A stretch of DNA of 64,000 nucleotides from Cellvibrionaceae bacterium (GTDB taxonomy: Bacteria; Pseudomonadota; Gammaproteobacteria; Pseudomonadales; Cellvibrionaceae). Below, in pieces: positions 37,082-45,124 of this stretch (position 1 is the first letter of the stretch; every line of letters starts with the position of its first letter). A program made the translations under genes and the position numbers. The notes under the pieces are model-generated. The model was not told the origin of the DNA. It saw only the letters and a list, made by a program, of their open reading frames with translations, and ran no database searches. The stretch lies in NCBI GenBank assembly GCA_021151695.1, contig JAGKWU010000001.1, forward strand, positions 310,001 to 374,000, in the 5' to 3' direction.

Positions 37082-39001
37082 TTAATTCAGAGGCTCAAGG
37101 ATTACCGCTGCACCACCCGCTGCTGCAATATCCAGTTTCAACACCTGTTGATTTATAACTATTTCTGTAGTGCGTTTTACTTCTCTGGGAAGCTCTCCAT
37201 CTTGCCACAAGATTGCTTTATATTTTCCTTTAGGGAGGAAGGATAAAGAGATGTCCAACTTCTTCGAATTATCTCCCGACATAGCCCCCAAATACCACAG
37301 CTGTCCTTTGCGCCGTGTAATAGCAATATATTTTCCAGGCGCGCCTTGCAAAAAACGTGTTTCATCCCAACTGGCGGGAACCCGACGAATAAATTCAAAG
37401 CCAGGTTCACCTCTGTAAGCGCCCGGGTCGTCAGATACCATTTGCAATGGGCTTTCGTAAACAACATACATTGCTAAAGCTTGCCCGCGGGTTGTTTGCG
37501 TTTGCGGCAGCGAGGGGCGAAGCTCGTAGGTAGAAGGCGTCGCATTGCGAAAGCCACCGGGGGTATAGTCCATTGGGCCAACCAGCATGCGAGTAAAGGG
37601 CAGCATGAGATTGTGCACCGGAGTTACATCTTTATTTAATTTATTCCACTCTGCACCAAGGACACCTTCTTGAGTGATAAAGTTGGGATAGGTTCGCTGC
37701 AAACCGGCAGGCGGATAAGCGGAATGCAGATCAAGCAGCAGATGCCTGCTTGCAGTAGCATCAGCCAGGCGATAATAAAAATTAACCATTTCCTGGTCAT
37801 CGCGATTCATAAAATCAACTTTAATACCTTTAACACCCCAAGCCGCATAGGTATCCAACACTTTATCCATTCTGGCTTGCACATGCTCCCAATGCGCCCA
37901 AAGTAAAATACCTACACCTTTCTTCGCCGCATACTTAACTAATTCGAGCATATCTATTCCATCTGCAGGTTTAGTGATATCTGTTTGTGGAAGTGCAATC
38001 CAGCAATCAGGTCCACTGCCCCATGCCCAACCGGCATCAATCAAGTAATACTCGAAACCATTTTCTGCCGCAAAATCAATAAAACGGCGGTACTCATCCA
38101 TACTCGGCTTCATTCCAGCCACAGGATTAGACCACCAATCCCAAACTGCTTTTCCCGGCTTTACCCAACTGAAGTCTCCGGTGGGAGAAGGATTTAAATT
38201 GCCAATAATATTTGATTCAATGAGTTTACCCGCGGAGTCAGCCACCATAATGACTCTCCAGGCAGTTGTTAGCCCATTGTCTGAACGATAAGCCGCATCC
38301 TGTGTTCGCCCGGGAACTGCAGATATTTCAACTCGCAGGGAGCTGTCTTGTTTGCGAAGTGATGCCCCGGTATATCCTTTAAGTTGCGATTGCGTTATTG
38401 CAAAACTGGTTTTCTTTGATGAAGATGTACACACAACAGGCATGTCATAGTGTTTGGTCGAATTCAAACCGGCAATTGTTGTGGGATAGAATGGCACTTC
38501 GTGTGCGCCACTGTATTCGGACACTAAACATTCAGCTGTATCTTGCAACTTGAATGTGGTTCGTTCACTCGCCAGACTAATTTGCTGGCCTGGGTCAAGA
38601 CGGTAGCGAAATGCAACTCCATCATTATAGGCGCGAGTATCCAGGTACAAATGCCGCCCACTGCCCGGCTCCTTGAACGTCAAGGTTTTACCGACATAAG
38701 TATTCCTGGCCGTTGATGCCTTAGTGGCGATCAGCGAAATTTCGGAATCCTCTTTGAGATCTTCAGTGGCTTCCAGGACAAGGTTTTCAAATTGTTTCCC
38801 TTTAAAAAATTCGATACCCAAATCGGAGGGAAAGATAATGGTTTCCTTATCACTTTTTATTGTGTAGCTGGTTGCATTATCAGAAATGCTGATTGCCAGC
38901 CTTCCATTCGGAGATGAGGTTACATTCTCTGCCAAAGCCGCATTTGACAGCGCCAGGAATGCTATAAAGCCAACTGATAAATTTGTCATTCTATTTCTCA
39001 T
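37082..39001 (-). CDS. GH97 glycosidase, retaining alpha-galactosidase type
   Basis: A 639-aa exported enzyme (signal MRNRMTNLSVGFIAFLALSN AALA). Domains are an N-terminal beta-sandwich (25-270), TIM barrel (280-530) and C-terminal sandwich. KGIKVDFMNRDDQ places Asp396 where the nucleophile of Bacteroides GH97 alpha-galactosidase lies, and Glu451 in GVLGAEWNK sits 55 residues later, matching the acid/base spacing of that enzyme as I recall it. Inverting alpha-glucosidase members (SusB) use glutamate bases instead, so alpha-galactosidase is preferred. It ends the GH29-mutarotase-dehydrogenase unit, 77 bp after the dehydrogenase gene. Confidence 0.85.
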   Translation of the reverse strand: MRNRMTNLSVGFIAFLALSNAALAENVTSSPNGRLAISISDNATSYTIKSDKETIIFPSDLGIEFFKGKQFENLVLEATEDLKEDSEISLIATKASTARNTYVGKTLTFKEPGSGRHLYLDTRAYNDGVAFRYRLDPGQQISLASERTTFKLQDTAECLVSEYSGAHEVPFYPTTIAGLNSTKHYDMPVVCTSSSKKTSFAITQSQLKGYTGASLRKQDSSLRVEISAVPGRTQDAAYRSDNGLTTAWRVIMVADSAGKLIESNIIGNLNPSPTGDFSWVKPGKAVWDWWSNPVAGMKPSMDEYRRFIDFAAENGFEYYLIDAGWAWGSGPDCWIALPQTDITKPADGIDMLELVKYAAKKGVGILLWAHWEHVQARMDKVLDTYAAWGVKGIKVDFMNRDDQEMVNFYYRLADATASRHLLLDLHSAYPPAGLQRTYPNFITQEGVLGAEWNKLNKDVTPVHNLMLPFTRMLVGPMDYTPGGFRNATPSTYELRPSLPQTQTTRGQALAMYVVYESPLQMVSDDPGAYRGEPGFEFIRRVPASWDETRFLQGAPGKYIAITRRKGQLWYLGAMSGDNSKKLDISLSFLPKGKYKAILWQDGELPREVKRTTEIVINQQVLKLDIAAAGGAAVILEPLN

Positions 39002-39078
39002 TATAAAAAGCGCCGTATTCCTATTGCATAAAAAGTTAATTAGCCTTAAACGGGTTCGCCTTGATAGAAATATAGATA

Positions 39079-40104
39079 TTAATCCAATGCTAAAACCATT
39101 TTTATAACGTCGTTTTGGTTTTCATGCCAACGCTGTATGGCTGAGGCTGCGTTTTCAAAATCCGTTCTTCTATTTATAAGTTTTTCGACAGGAATTTTGC
39201 TTCGCTTCAAAAAGGACACTACTCGATTAAAATCGGATGACGTTGCGTTTCTTGAGCCCAGCAAGTCAATCTCTTTTTGTATAATGACTTTAGTTTCAAA
39301 AGATACATTGCCCTTTGTATAACCTATACAGGCCACCCTGCCGGTAAACGCAACGCATTCCAACGCTGTTAAAAAAGCGGAGTTTGAGCCAGAGGCCTCA
39401 ATAACTACATCAATAGTGTCGCAATAGTGTTCGCGCAGATATTCATCTACATTAACTTCTGACGCGTTAATGGCATAGCTGGCGCCCAGGGACTTTGCCA
39501 GATCCAATTTTTCAGCATCAAAATCCACAACAATAACTTCAGCATCACGCTCAACCGCTGCCAAGACAGCGCCCAAGCCGATAAGCCCACAACCCATCAC
39601 TAAAATGCGGTCAGAGTCTATAACTCGTGCACGCTCTACTGCATGAAAGCCAACCGTCAATGGCTCGACAAGCATCAACTCCTCATGTGACAGTAGCTCA
39701 TCAAAAATTAGTTTTTTCCAATGTACAGTCACATACTCCGACATGGCACCGTCGCGCTGAACACCCAGGGTCTTGTTAAATTTGCAAGCATTGAATCTGT
39801 AACGTCGACAGGACGCGCATGTTCCGCAATTTGAATAGGGAATAACGGTAACCTTTTGTCCAATTTGCACACTCGCTGGAACATCGGCTCCTTTTTCATG
39901 GATATCTCCCGCAATTTCATGCCCTGGAATGCGAGGATAAGAAACGAGTGGATTATTACCTCTATAGGAACTCAAATCTGATCCGCAAAAGCCCACGTAC
40001 TTTACTTTTAAAAGCACCTCATCCTTGTTGGGTATTGGCCTATCCGTTTCGAAAATTGACAGTTCGTAGGGATTTAAAATAGAAATTGATTTCATCTTTT
40101 TCAC
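39079..40104 (-). CDS. Zinc-dependent medium-chain alcohol/sugar dehydrogenase
   Basis: A 341-aa cytoplasmic MDR enzyme. Catalytic-zinc residues are in YVGFCGSDLSSY and IPGHEIAGDIHEKG. The structural-zinc cysteines are in CGTCASCRRYRFNACKF. The Rossmann motif is VMGCGLIGLGAVLA, and an acidic residue after the second strand (VIVVDFDAEKL) favours NAD. GVQRDGAMSEYV resembles L-galactonate/L-gulonate 5-dehydrogenases and related sugar-acid or aldose dehydrogenases. It lies 19 bp after the mutarotase gene, so L-fucose or a fucose-derived acid is the likely substrate, by context only. Confidence 0.85.
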   Translation of the reverse strand: MKKMKSISILNPYELSIFETDRPIPNKDEVLLKVKYVGFCGSDLSSYRGNNPLVSYPRIPGHEIAGDIHEKGADVPASVQIGQKVTVIPYSNCGTCASCRRYRFNACKFNKTLGVQRDGAMSEYVTVHWKKLIFDELLSHEELMLVEPLTVGFHAVERARVIDSDRILVMGCGLIGLGAVLAAVERDAEVIVVDFDAEKLDLAKSLGASYAINASEVNVDEYLREHYCDTIDVVIEASGSNSAFLTALECVAFTGRVACIGYTKGNVSFETKVIIQKEIDLLGSRNATSSDFNRVVSFLKRSKIPVEKLINRRTDFENAASAIQRWHENQNDVIKMVLALD

Positions 40105-40123
40105 CTAATATTATTTTTATGTT

Positions 40124-40462
40124 TCATTCTTCAAGCTTAAAAATACGCTTTATGATGGTCCATTTCTCAGAAGCATTGTCTGCGTCCCCAACTGCTTGGT
40201 AAGTAGACATCAAACTTTCCCACTCTTTCTGACGTGGCATTAACGTCAACCTTGAAAATGCTTCGTCGTGATCAAAATCGTCCGCCACATCCATAATCAT
40301 AAACAGGCGGTTGTCCGCTATATAAATTTCCATATCCAGAATGCCAATATTTTTCATGCCCTCGGTTACTTCAGGCCATGCCCTTCCCTGAGCATGATGA
40401 GACATGTATTCAGCGATTAATGCAGGATCATTTTTCAGCAGTAAGCTTTTGCAAATTCTCAT
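40124..40462 (-). CDS. L-rhamnose/L-fucose mutarotase family protein
   Basis: A 112-aa dimeric-type alpha/beta barrel protein of the RhaM family (COG3254). Family features are LLLKNDPALIAEYMSHHAQG, IGILDMEIYIADNRLFMIMD with the conserved tyrosine, and WESLMSTYQ before the C-terminus. It speeds the anomer interconversion of 6-deoxy sugars. Placed between a fucosidase (12 bp upstream) and a sugar dehydrogenase (19 bp downstream), it most likely acts on L-fucose released by the GH29 enzymes, as in the oxidative fucose pathway of Xanthomonas. Confidence 0.85.
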   Translation of the reverse strand: MRICKSLLLKNDPALIAEYMSHHAQGRAWPEVTEGMKNIGILDMEIYIADNRLFMIMDVADDFDHDEAFSRLTLMPRQKEWESLMSTYQAVGDADNASEKWTIIKRIFKLEE

Positions 40463-40474
40463 TTTTATCTCGCT

Positions 40475-42010
40475 TTATTTCACGAACTCGATTTTTAAAC
40501 TGGAGGAGAAAGGCGTTGGCATAGTTGCGGGAAGACTTACAACAAGGGCATCGGACTCCTGAGTCCAGTTAACCTTACCGGAATAGCCAAGCAGAGAGAC
40601 CTTCTTGATTCGTTTATCGATATACTTGTTATTCGAACCCAGGCTATTAATTCGTATTTCTTTTTCAGGAGAGGCCAATGTCGTGGCATATAAGATGTCG
40701 CCCTTTGAGGTGAATCTGATATCCCGGGCGGTGTAATTATCTTCCTCTTTGAAGTGACCGGAAGCGGCAACAGTCGGTCCCTCCCCGTAAATTTTCCATG
40801 GCTTTGTTGCATAAATGGCTTCACCATTAACGTTGGTCCACGCTGCCATTTCTTTCAGGAAACGCTGGCTTTCCGGCGGCAAACTTCCATCGGGATATTG
40901 GACAACATTTAATAATAAGTTTCCATTTTTGCTAACTATGTCAATGAGCATATGGACTATTTGCCCAGTACTCTTATAGCTGTCATTGTCCCGATAGAAC
41001 CAATCACCAATAGAGGTATCTGTTTGCCAGGGGCGCAGGTTGATGCCCTCCATTACACCTCTCTCTACATCCTGAACGCCCGCTTTCAAAATAAACTCGC
41101 CTGAGCCTATATCTTTATGGGCATACACCGCCTCTACCTGGCCATTATGTTTTTGCGCATTTTTATTATAAAAATCTGCAACAAAACTTCGCCCTACAAC
41201 ACCAAATGGAATACCGCCGTCGGAATAAAGAAAGTCGGGATGATATTGGTCAATAAGATCGGTTATTCGCATAGACCATTCTTTCTGCGATTCGGGGTTG
41301 TCCGTGTACCAGGTTTTTGAATCGCGATATGGCTTATCTTTTCCAGAGTGATATAGGTCTGCATATTTCGGATCTTCGCCGTCATAGCCCACTCCATTCA
41401 GAGGCCAAAACTGATCGTAACCGTGGCTAGGTGCAAACCAGCTATAACTTGCACCCAAGTGCTCAGAAACACCAAATCGAAGCCCGTATTTCGTTGCTGC
41501 CTTTTTCCAATCACCCACTATGTCTCTATGGGGGCCCATCTGAACAGCATTCCACTTGTGGTAGGTTGAATTCCATAAATCGAAGTTGTCGTGGTGAACG
41601 CCCATGCTCACAAAATATTTAGCGCCGGCGGCTTTATACATTTTCATCAGCGCGTCTGGATTAAATTTTTCCGCCTTCCACAGAGGAATAATATCTTTGT
41701 ATCCTGTTTTGGAGGGATGGCCGAAATTTTTCAGGTGATGCTGATACTGTTCAGTACCCGGAATATACATATTCCTTGCATACCAATCCCCATCCCTTGG
41801 AACAGATTGCGGCCCCCAGTGCGCCCAAATGCCAAATTTCGCATCGCCAAACCAAGCAGGAACCTGATACTGCTCCAGGGATTCCGAGGTATAAACAACA
41901 CCCCTCATCAATTCTGCCTGACTATGTTTACTGACTTCATTTGCACTAACTGGCAGAGCCAAACCAAAACATGCAGCGACAGATAGGTTTACAAGTTTAT
42001 TTTTCTTCAT
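40475..42010 (-). CDS. GH29 alpha-L-fucosidase (second, divergent type)
   Basis: A 511-aa enzyme with a signal peptide (MKKNKLVNLSVAACFGLALPVSANE). GH29 motifs are AKFGIWAHWGPQSVPRDGDW, FVSMGVHHDNFDLW and nucleophile Asp264 in PDFLYSDGGIPFG. It differs strongly from the 31368 enzyme: a longer N-terminal barrel and PQSVP in place of YSIP. The two probably prefer different fucosyl linkages. It is the first gene of the fucose unit. Its transcription start is upstream of a structured leader that ends in a terminator only 22 bp before the ATG. Confidence 0.92.
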   Translation of the reverse strand: MKKNKLVNLSVAACFGLALPVSANEVSKHSQAELMRGVVYTSESLEQYQVPAWFGDAKFGIWAHWGPQSVPRDGDWYARNMYIPGTEQYQHHLKNFGHPSKTGYKDIIPLWKAEKFNPDALMKMYKAAGAKYFVSMGVHHDNFDLWNSTYHKWNAVQMGPHRDIVGDWKKAATKYGLRFGVSEHLGASYSWFAPSHGYDQFWPLNGVGYDGEDPKYADLYHSGKDKPYRDSKTWYTDNPESQKEWSMRITDLIDQYHPDFLYSDGGIPFGVVGRSFVADFYNKNAQKHNGQVEAVYAHKDIGSGEFILKAGVQDVERGVMEGINLRPWQTDTSIGDWFYRDNDSYKSTGQIVHMLIDIVSKNGNLLLNVVQYPDGSLPPESQRFLKEMAAWTNVNGEAIYATKPWKIYGEGPTVAASGHFKEEDNYTARDIRFTSKGDILYATTLASPEKEIRINSLGSNNKYIDKRIKKVSLLGYSGKVNWTQESDALVVSLPATMPTPFSSSLKIEFVK

Positions 42011-42182
42011 AAGATCGGCTTCTTGTCGAAATAAAAAAAGGCATAAATGTAAATTCCGGGGAATCTACATTTATGCCGTCAAGGAGGGGTAAACTATGAA
42101 GGAACTGGATGGCGGGAATTACTCCCGCACTCACCTTCATAGCAGAACCAGTGTCGTTAAAAAACGGATAGTTAAATAGCAT
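42011..42182 (-). promoter_or_regulatory. Structured leader of the GH29/fucose operon
   Basis: Two stacked structures precede the GH29 ATG on the minus strand. The first is CTATGAAGG/CCTTCATAG (42134-42142 with 42094-42102 in plus coordinates), enclosing GCGGGA/TCCCGC (42112-42117, 42123-42128). The second is an intrinsic terminator at 42033-42077. An open frame of 61 codons (42182 to 41997) passes through both and ends just inside the GH29 gene; it could be a leader peptide but looks unremarkable. The layout suggests attenuation: the terminator must be bypassed for the operon to be expressed. Confidence 0.6.
42033..42077 (-). terminator. Intrinsic terminator in the GH29 leader
   Basis: GGCATAAATGTA (42040-42051) and TACATTTATGCC (42066-42077) form a perfect 12-bp stem, extended inside by ATTC/GAAT. 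On the minus strand seven T residues follow directly (42039-42033). It lies upstream of a gene in the same direction rather than after one, so it is probably a regulatory (attenuator) terminator. Confidence 0.85.
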
Positions 42183-42259
42183 AAAATGTAAGAAAACTTG
42201 AAGTTTTTAATCTTTCAATTAATTATATGTTTAACACCACATCAACTTTCGAAAACAAA

Positions 42260-42281
42260 TGTAAATAAATATTTATTTACA
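42260..42281. promoter_or_regulatory. Perfect 22-bp palindrome (operator candidate)
   Basis: TGTAAATAAAT at 42260-42270 is followed immediately by its exact reverse complement ATTTATTTACA at 42271-42281. It sits about 250 bp upstream of the GH29 start and 500 bp upstream of the GntR gene, between their divergent promoters. A perfect dyad of this length is typical of a dimeric regulator site, and the GntR protein next door is a candidate. Confidence 0.65.
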
Positions 42282-42465
42282 CTTCCCACTCGATTCAACT
42301 CTGTATGTTGAGCCCCACCAAATCAGATTTACCAAAACATGTTTTCGCAAAACCCCGATTTCACCTGCAAAAAATCAAATGAGTGCACTAACCTCGCCCG
42401 CCGCAATCGCACCTGTGCAAGCATTTAGCCATAGACCTACAAGGCATTTGAGGAAGCCATCAAAC

Positions 42466-42530
42466 CTTTAATGTATTAAAGAAGCTTGTCATCGGCCATT
42501 TAATAACTGGGAAGGCCACCTTTAATACAT
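42466..42530. promoter_or_regulatory. Palindrome plus long inverted repeat
   Basis: CTTTAATGTATTAAAG (42466-42481) is a dyad with 7-bp arms. Its right part ATGTATTAAAG (42471-42481) is also exactly complementary to CTTTAATACAT at 42520-42530, with a GGCC/GGCC pair nested inside. It could be two operator half-sites or, as RNA, a stem-loop followed 60 bp later by a terminator-like hairpin. Confidence 0.55.
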
Positions 42531-42589
42531 AGCAACGCAATTTTTATGACACGAGTATAGATTTTGTTAGTTTTATCCCTATCCATGTT

Positions 42590-42619
42590 AGAAAAACCCG
42601 TTATTGTGGGTTTTCTTTA
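42590..42619 (+). terminator. Terminator-like hairpin upstream of the GntR gene
   Basis: AGAAAAACCC pairs with GGGTTTTCT (one bulged A) across an 8-nt loop, followed by TTAT. It lies 160 bp before the GntR gene with no coding gene in front of it on the plus strand. It therefore either ends a small RNA or terminates leaky transcription. Confidence 0.5.
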
Positions 42620-42778
42620 TTCCAAACCAAGGATGTCCAACTTAAAAATTAATAATAGAAATGAGTTTGTGTGATTTTTTTGGACAAAATGTGAATTTTT
42701 TTACAGTCCTTACGCCTATGCTCCAGATGCGCCAATCAAGCAACCACACTTTTACCAATAAAAACGACACTCATTCCT

Positions 42779-43462
42779 ATGTTTAAGAAAAATGCTATCT
42801 GCGGCAGCATTACCGAAAGTCTTTATCTCGAAATGGGCAAGCAAATAGTAGGAGGGTCTTTTCTGTCCGACACCCATGCCTTGAGCGAAGACCTTGTCTG
42901 TGCCAGATTTCAAGTGAGCCGATCCGTGTCGCGAGAGGCCATTAAAATTCTGGCGGCCAAGGGATTAATAGCTTTGCGCCCCAAAACGGGCATTGAAATA
43001 AATCACATCAGCCATTGGAATCTATTTGATCGCGATGTGTTGAACTGGGTTACCAGTGGGGATCTTTTGGCGGAAAATTTCGGCCATATTTCCCAGATCA
43101 GGAAGCTCGTTGAGCCAGAAGTAATTAGAGATTTGTGCAGTTATAGCGATGCTATTTCGAGGAGAAAGCTAAGGGAGATTGTTAACATTATGTCCATTAG
43201 CCGGGAAAACCAACAAGAATTTAGAAAATATCAAGTCTCCTTTCATATAGCGCTATTAAAGGCCTCGAAAAATCCCTTTTTTAACCTGTTTTCCGAGCTA
43301 ATCGTAAATACATTAGGCAAATCAACAAGCCCACCTAAAAAAGTTACCAAGGAACAGCTATTACAATATTACACCGACATGCTTGATGCTATAGAGTGCA
43401 GAAACCAAAGCACTGCTGCCACACTTTGCAAGGTCATAATAGAGGCGGAGAGTTTTACTTAG
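42779..43462 (+). CDS. GntR-family regulator, FadR/FCD subfamily
   Basis: A 227-aa regulator. The winged HTH (about 10-75) reads SEDLVCARFQVSRSVSREAI followed by KILAAKGLIALRPKTGI. The linker HWNLFDRDVLNWV is typical of sugar-acid-responsive members such as DgoR/ExuR-like proteins. The C-terminal FCD domain (90-227) has KYQVSFHIALLKASKNP, but the usual 'EH..ILDAI' helix reads QYYTDMLDAI, so one metal-binding histidine is replaced by tyrosine. It is divergent from the fucose unit and likely regulates it with a fuconate- or galactonate-like effector. It ends overlapping the AraC gene tail to tail by 4 bp. Confidence 0.88.
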   Translation: MFKKNAICGSITESLYLEMGKQIVGGSFLSDTHALSEDLVCARFQVSRSVSREAIKILAAKGLIALRPKTGIEINHISHWNLFDRDVLNWVTSGDLLAENFGHISQIRKLVEPEVIRDLCSYSDAISRRKLREIVNIMSISRENQQEFRKYQVSFHIALLKASKNPFFNLFSELIVNTLGKSTSPPKKVTKEQLLQYYTDMLDAIECRNQSTAATLCKVIIEAESFT

Positions 43463-44610
43463 GCCTCCCCAGACGGATCCCCTTTTTTATTTTTAAATGT
43501 CTTGGGTGTTGAGCCAAACTGTTCCTTGAATAGTTTGTTGAAATAGGAAATATTTTTAAAACCAATTAAATAGGCGATTTCTGTAATGTGGGCATCCGGC
43601 TTCTCACCAAGCAACCTGGCGGCCTCAGTCAACCTCAACTTATTAATATAATTTGTGAAGGTAACGCCAAATTCTATCTTTAATACATCATTCACTCTAT
43701 TGCGACTTACACCAACGATTTTGCATACAGTTTCTATGTCGATTTCCGGGTCAGCAAAATTCTTTGAAATATAATCAAGAATGGCTTGTTTATCCCTGTC
43801 CCTAATGGGATCAAAATTCAACTGTTCATATTCAAGAACCTGAACAACACCTTTTACACGGGATTTTTCATTCCAATAAAACCTTACTGCCCAGCCAAGA
43901 AAGCCAACCCATGAAAGAAAGGAAATTGCCGAAAAGCCAAGCAGGTAGCCGTCACGGTGTCCATCAAAAGTAATCCGGGCAACGTTAACTTTTATATCTG
44001 TATCGAGCGGCGTTTCATAAGTGGTTTCCAAAAGGACGCGAATAATTTTGTCCAAGCTGTAATTATTATCAGATGCCTTGTACTTAAACATCACCAGCCA
44101 CCAGATAGGCACTTCCAGAGAATCCAGATTGACAGCCACCTCTCGCCATTCGGTATCACAATTAACAAACGCACCTGCGGTTCTGTAGGTTAATGGATAA
44201 TTCGGCTGGGTTACCTTGGCATCTTGCGCTGAGAGCCCCAGGTACAAGGTGCTCTTAACGGAACACTTGAGTTGAACCTTGATTCTGTTGAATTCGGAGA
44301 AGCTGACGTATTTATTTGGATTTTTATTAAAATTTAATGCTATGCCCGCATCGTATCTTTCAGATCCTGAAAATAATCTCAAGCCGGCATTTATCGAAAC
44401 AACACTATCCTCCAGAGTGAGTGAGGATTTTTCGTCATGCCAGGTATCTATCGACCAGGCATATGGCGCACGATTATCAGGAAATATGGCGAGTGATGGG
44501 TTTGCGTATTTGTAAAGGACCACAAACGCTATCACATTCAAAAGCAACAAAAGCAACAAAAGCAAAAACGCCCTTAGAATCGTGGGATGCAGCTTCTTGA
44601 TGCTCAACAA
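43459..44610 (-). CDS. Membrane-anchored AraC-family regulator (first paralogue)
   Basis: A 383-aa one-component regulator: transmembrane helix 1 (about 11-33, including a run of nine leucines), an extracytoplasmic beta-rich domain of about 190 residues, helix 2 (about 222-246, GFSAISFLSWVGFLGWAVRF) and a cytoplasmic AraC HTH (275-375; VSRNRVNDVLKIEFGVTFTN and ITEIAYLIGFKNISYFNKLF). The start is a TTG supported by GAGGTGGGAC just upstream. The periplasmic part resembles carbohydrate-binding sandwiches and probably senses a sugar. It is a clear paralogue of the regulator at 49210, with a shared IWWL/HWWL stretch and identical layout. Confidence 0.85.
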   Translation of the reverse strand: MLSIKKLHPTILRAFLLLLLLLLLNVIAFVVLYKYANPSLAIFPDNRAPYAWSIDTWHDEKSSLTLEDSVVSINAGLRLFSGSERYDAGIALNFNKNPNKYVSFSEFNRIKVQLKCSVKSTLYLGLSAQDAKVTQPNYPLTYRTAGAFVNCDTEWREVAVNLDSLEVPIWWLVMFKYKASDNNYSLDKIIRVLLETTYETPLDTDIKVNVARITFDGHRDGYLLGFSAISFLSWVGFLGWAVRFYWNEKSRVKGVVQVLEYEQLNFDPIRDRDKQAILDYISKNFADPEIDIETVCKIVGVSRNRVNDVLKIEFGVTFTNYINKLRLTEAARLLGEKPDAHITEIAYLIGFKNISYFNKLFKEQFGSTPKTFKNKKGDPSGEA

Positions 44611-45124
44611 GTCCCACCTCTACAAATTACATGCAATAAATTGGTAAAAAACATCGCCGGTTCTCTTTATTTATAAACTCGACCTAACAACGGCAGTAGC
44701 CAGTGGAGATTGTTGTTATTGTACTATAATTATTACATAACAAAATTTTTGAAATATCAATCTGGATTCTAGGTTCGATACGCCGCGTGAGTTTAGATTA
44801 TTTATAATATAAAACGAGCAATAAAAGCCTTTGAACAGGTGCCTTCCAACCCCGAATAAACTCCTAAAAAGTTTAGACCACCCAGCACCTTTAATCATTT
44901 ATTAATCCTGGAAACCAGGCTCTCCCGAAAAATCATCAATCCAGCAGCTAACGCCCACCCCAAATGCAGGTTTACATTTCCATACTTGTGATTTATTTAT
45001 CTTATAGTAGTATTGACTAGATGTTATGCTAAATTAGGCATCCGATCCTGTATAGCCTGCGGCAGAATTCAAGCACCTGACGGTGAATAATAATGTAGAG
45101 ATATCTCTCAACGAGGAGGTTGAA
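44611..45124. other. Divergent intergenic region, AraC / esterase
   Basis: About 500 bp, AT-rich, between the AraC gene (minus) and the esterase gene (plus). It should contain both promoters; I cannot single out a convincing -35/-10 pair. The only clear elements are a small CCTGG-AAA-CCAGG hairpin (44907-44919) and the strong ribosome site GAGGAGG at 45115, which fixes the esterase start. Confidence 0.5.

Noticed and set aside
41997..42182. Leader peptide of the GH29 operon
   Set aside because: The 61-codon frame lies over stable hairpins and has no run of regulatory codons or clear ribosome site. It is kept only as a possibility in the leader entry.
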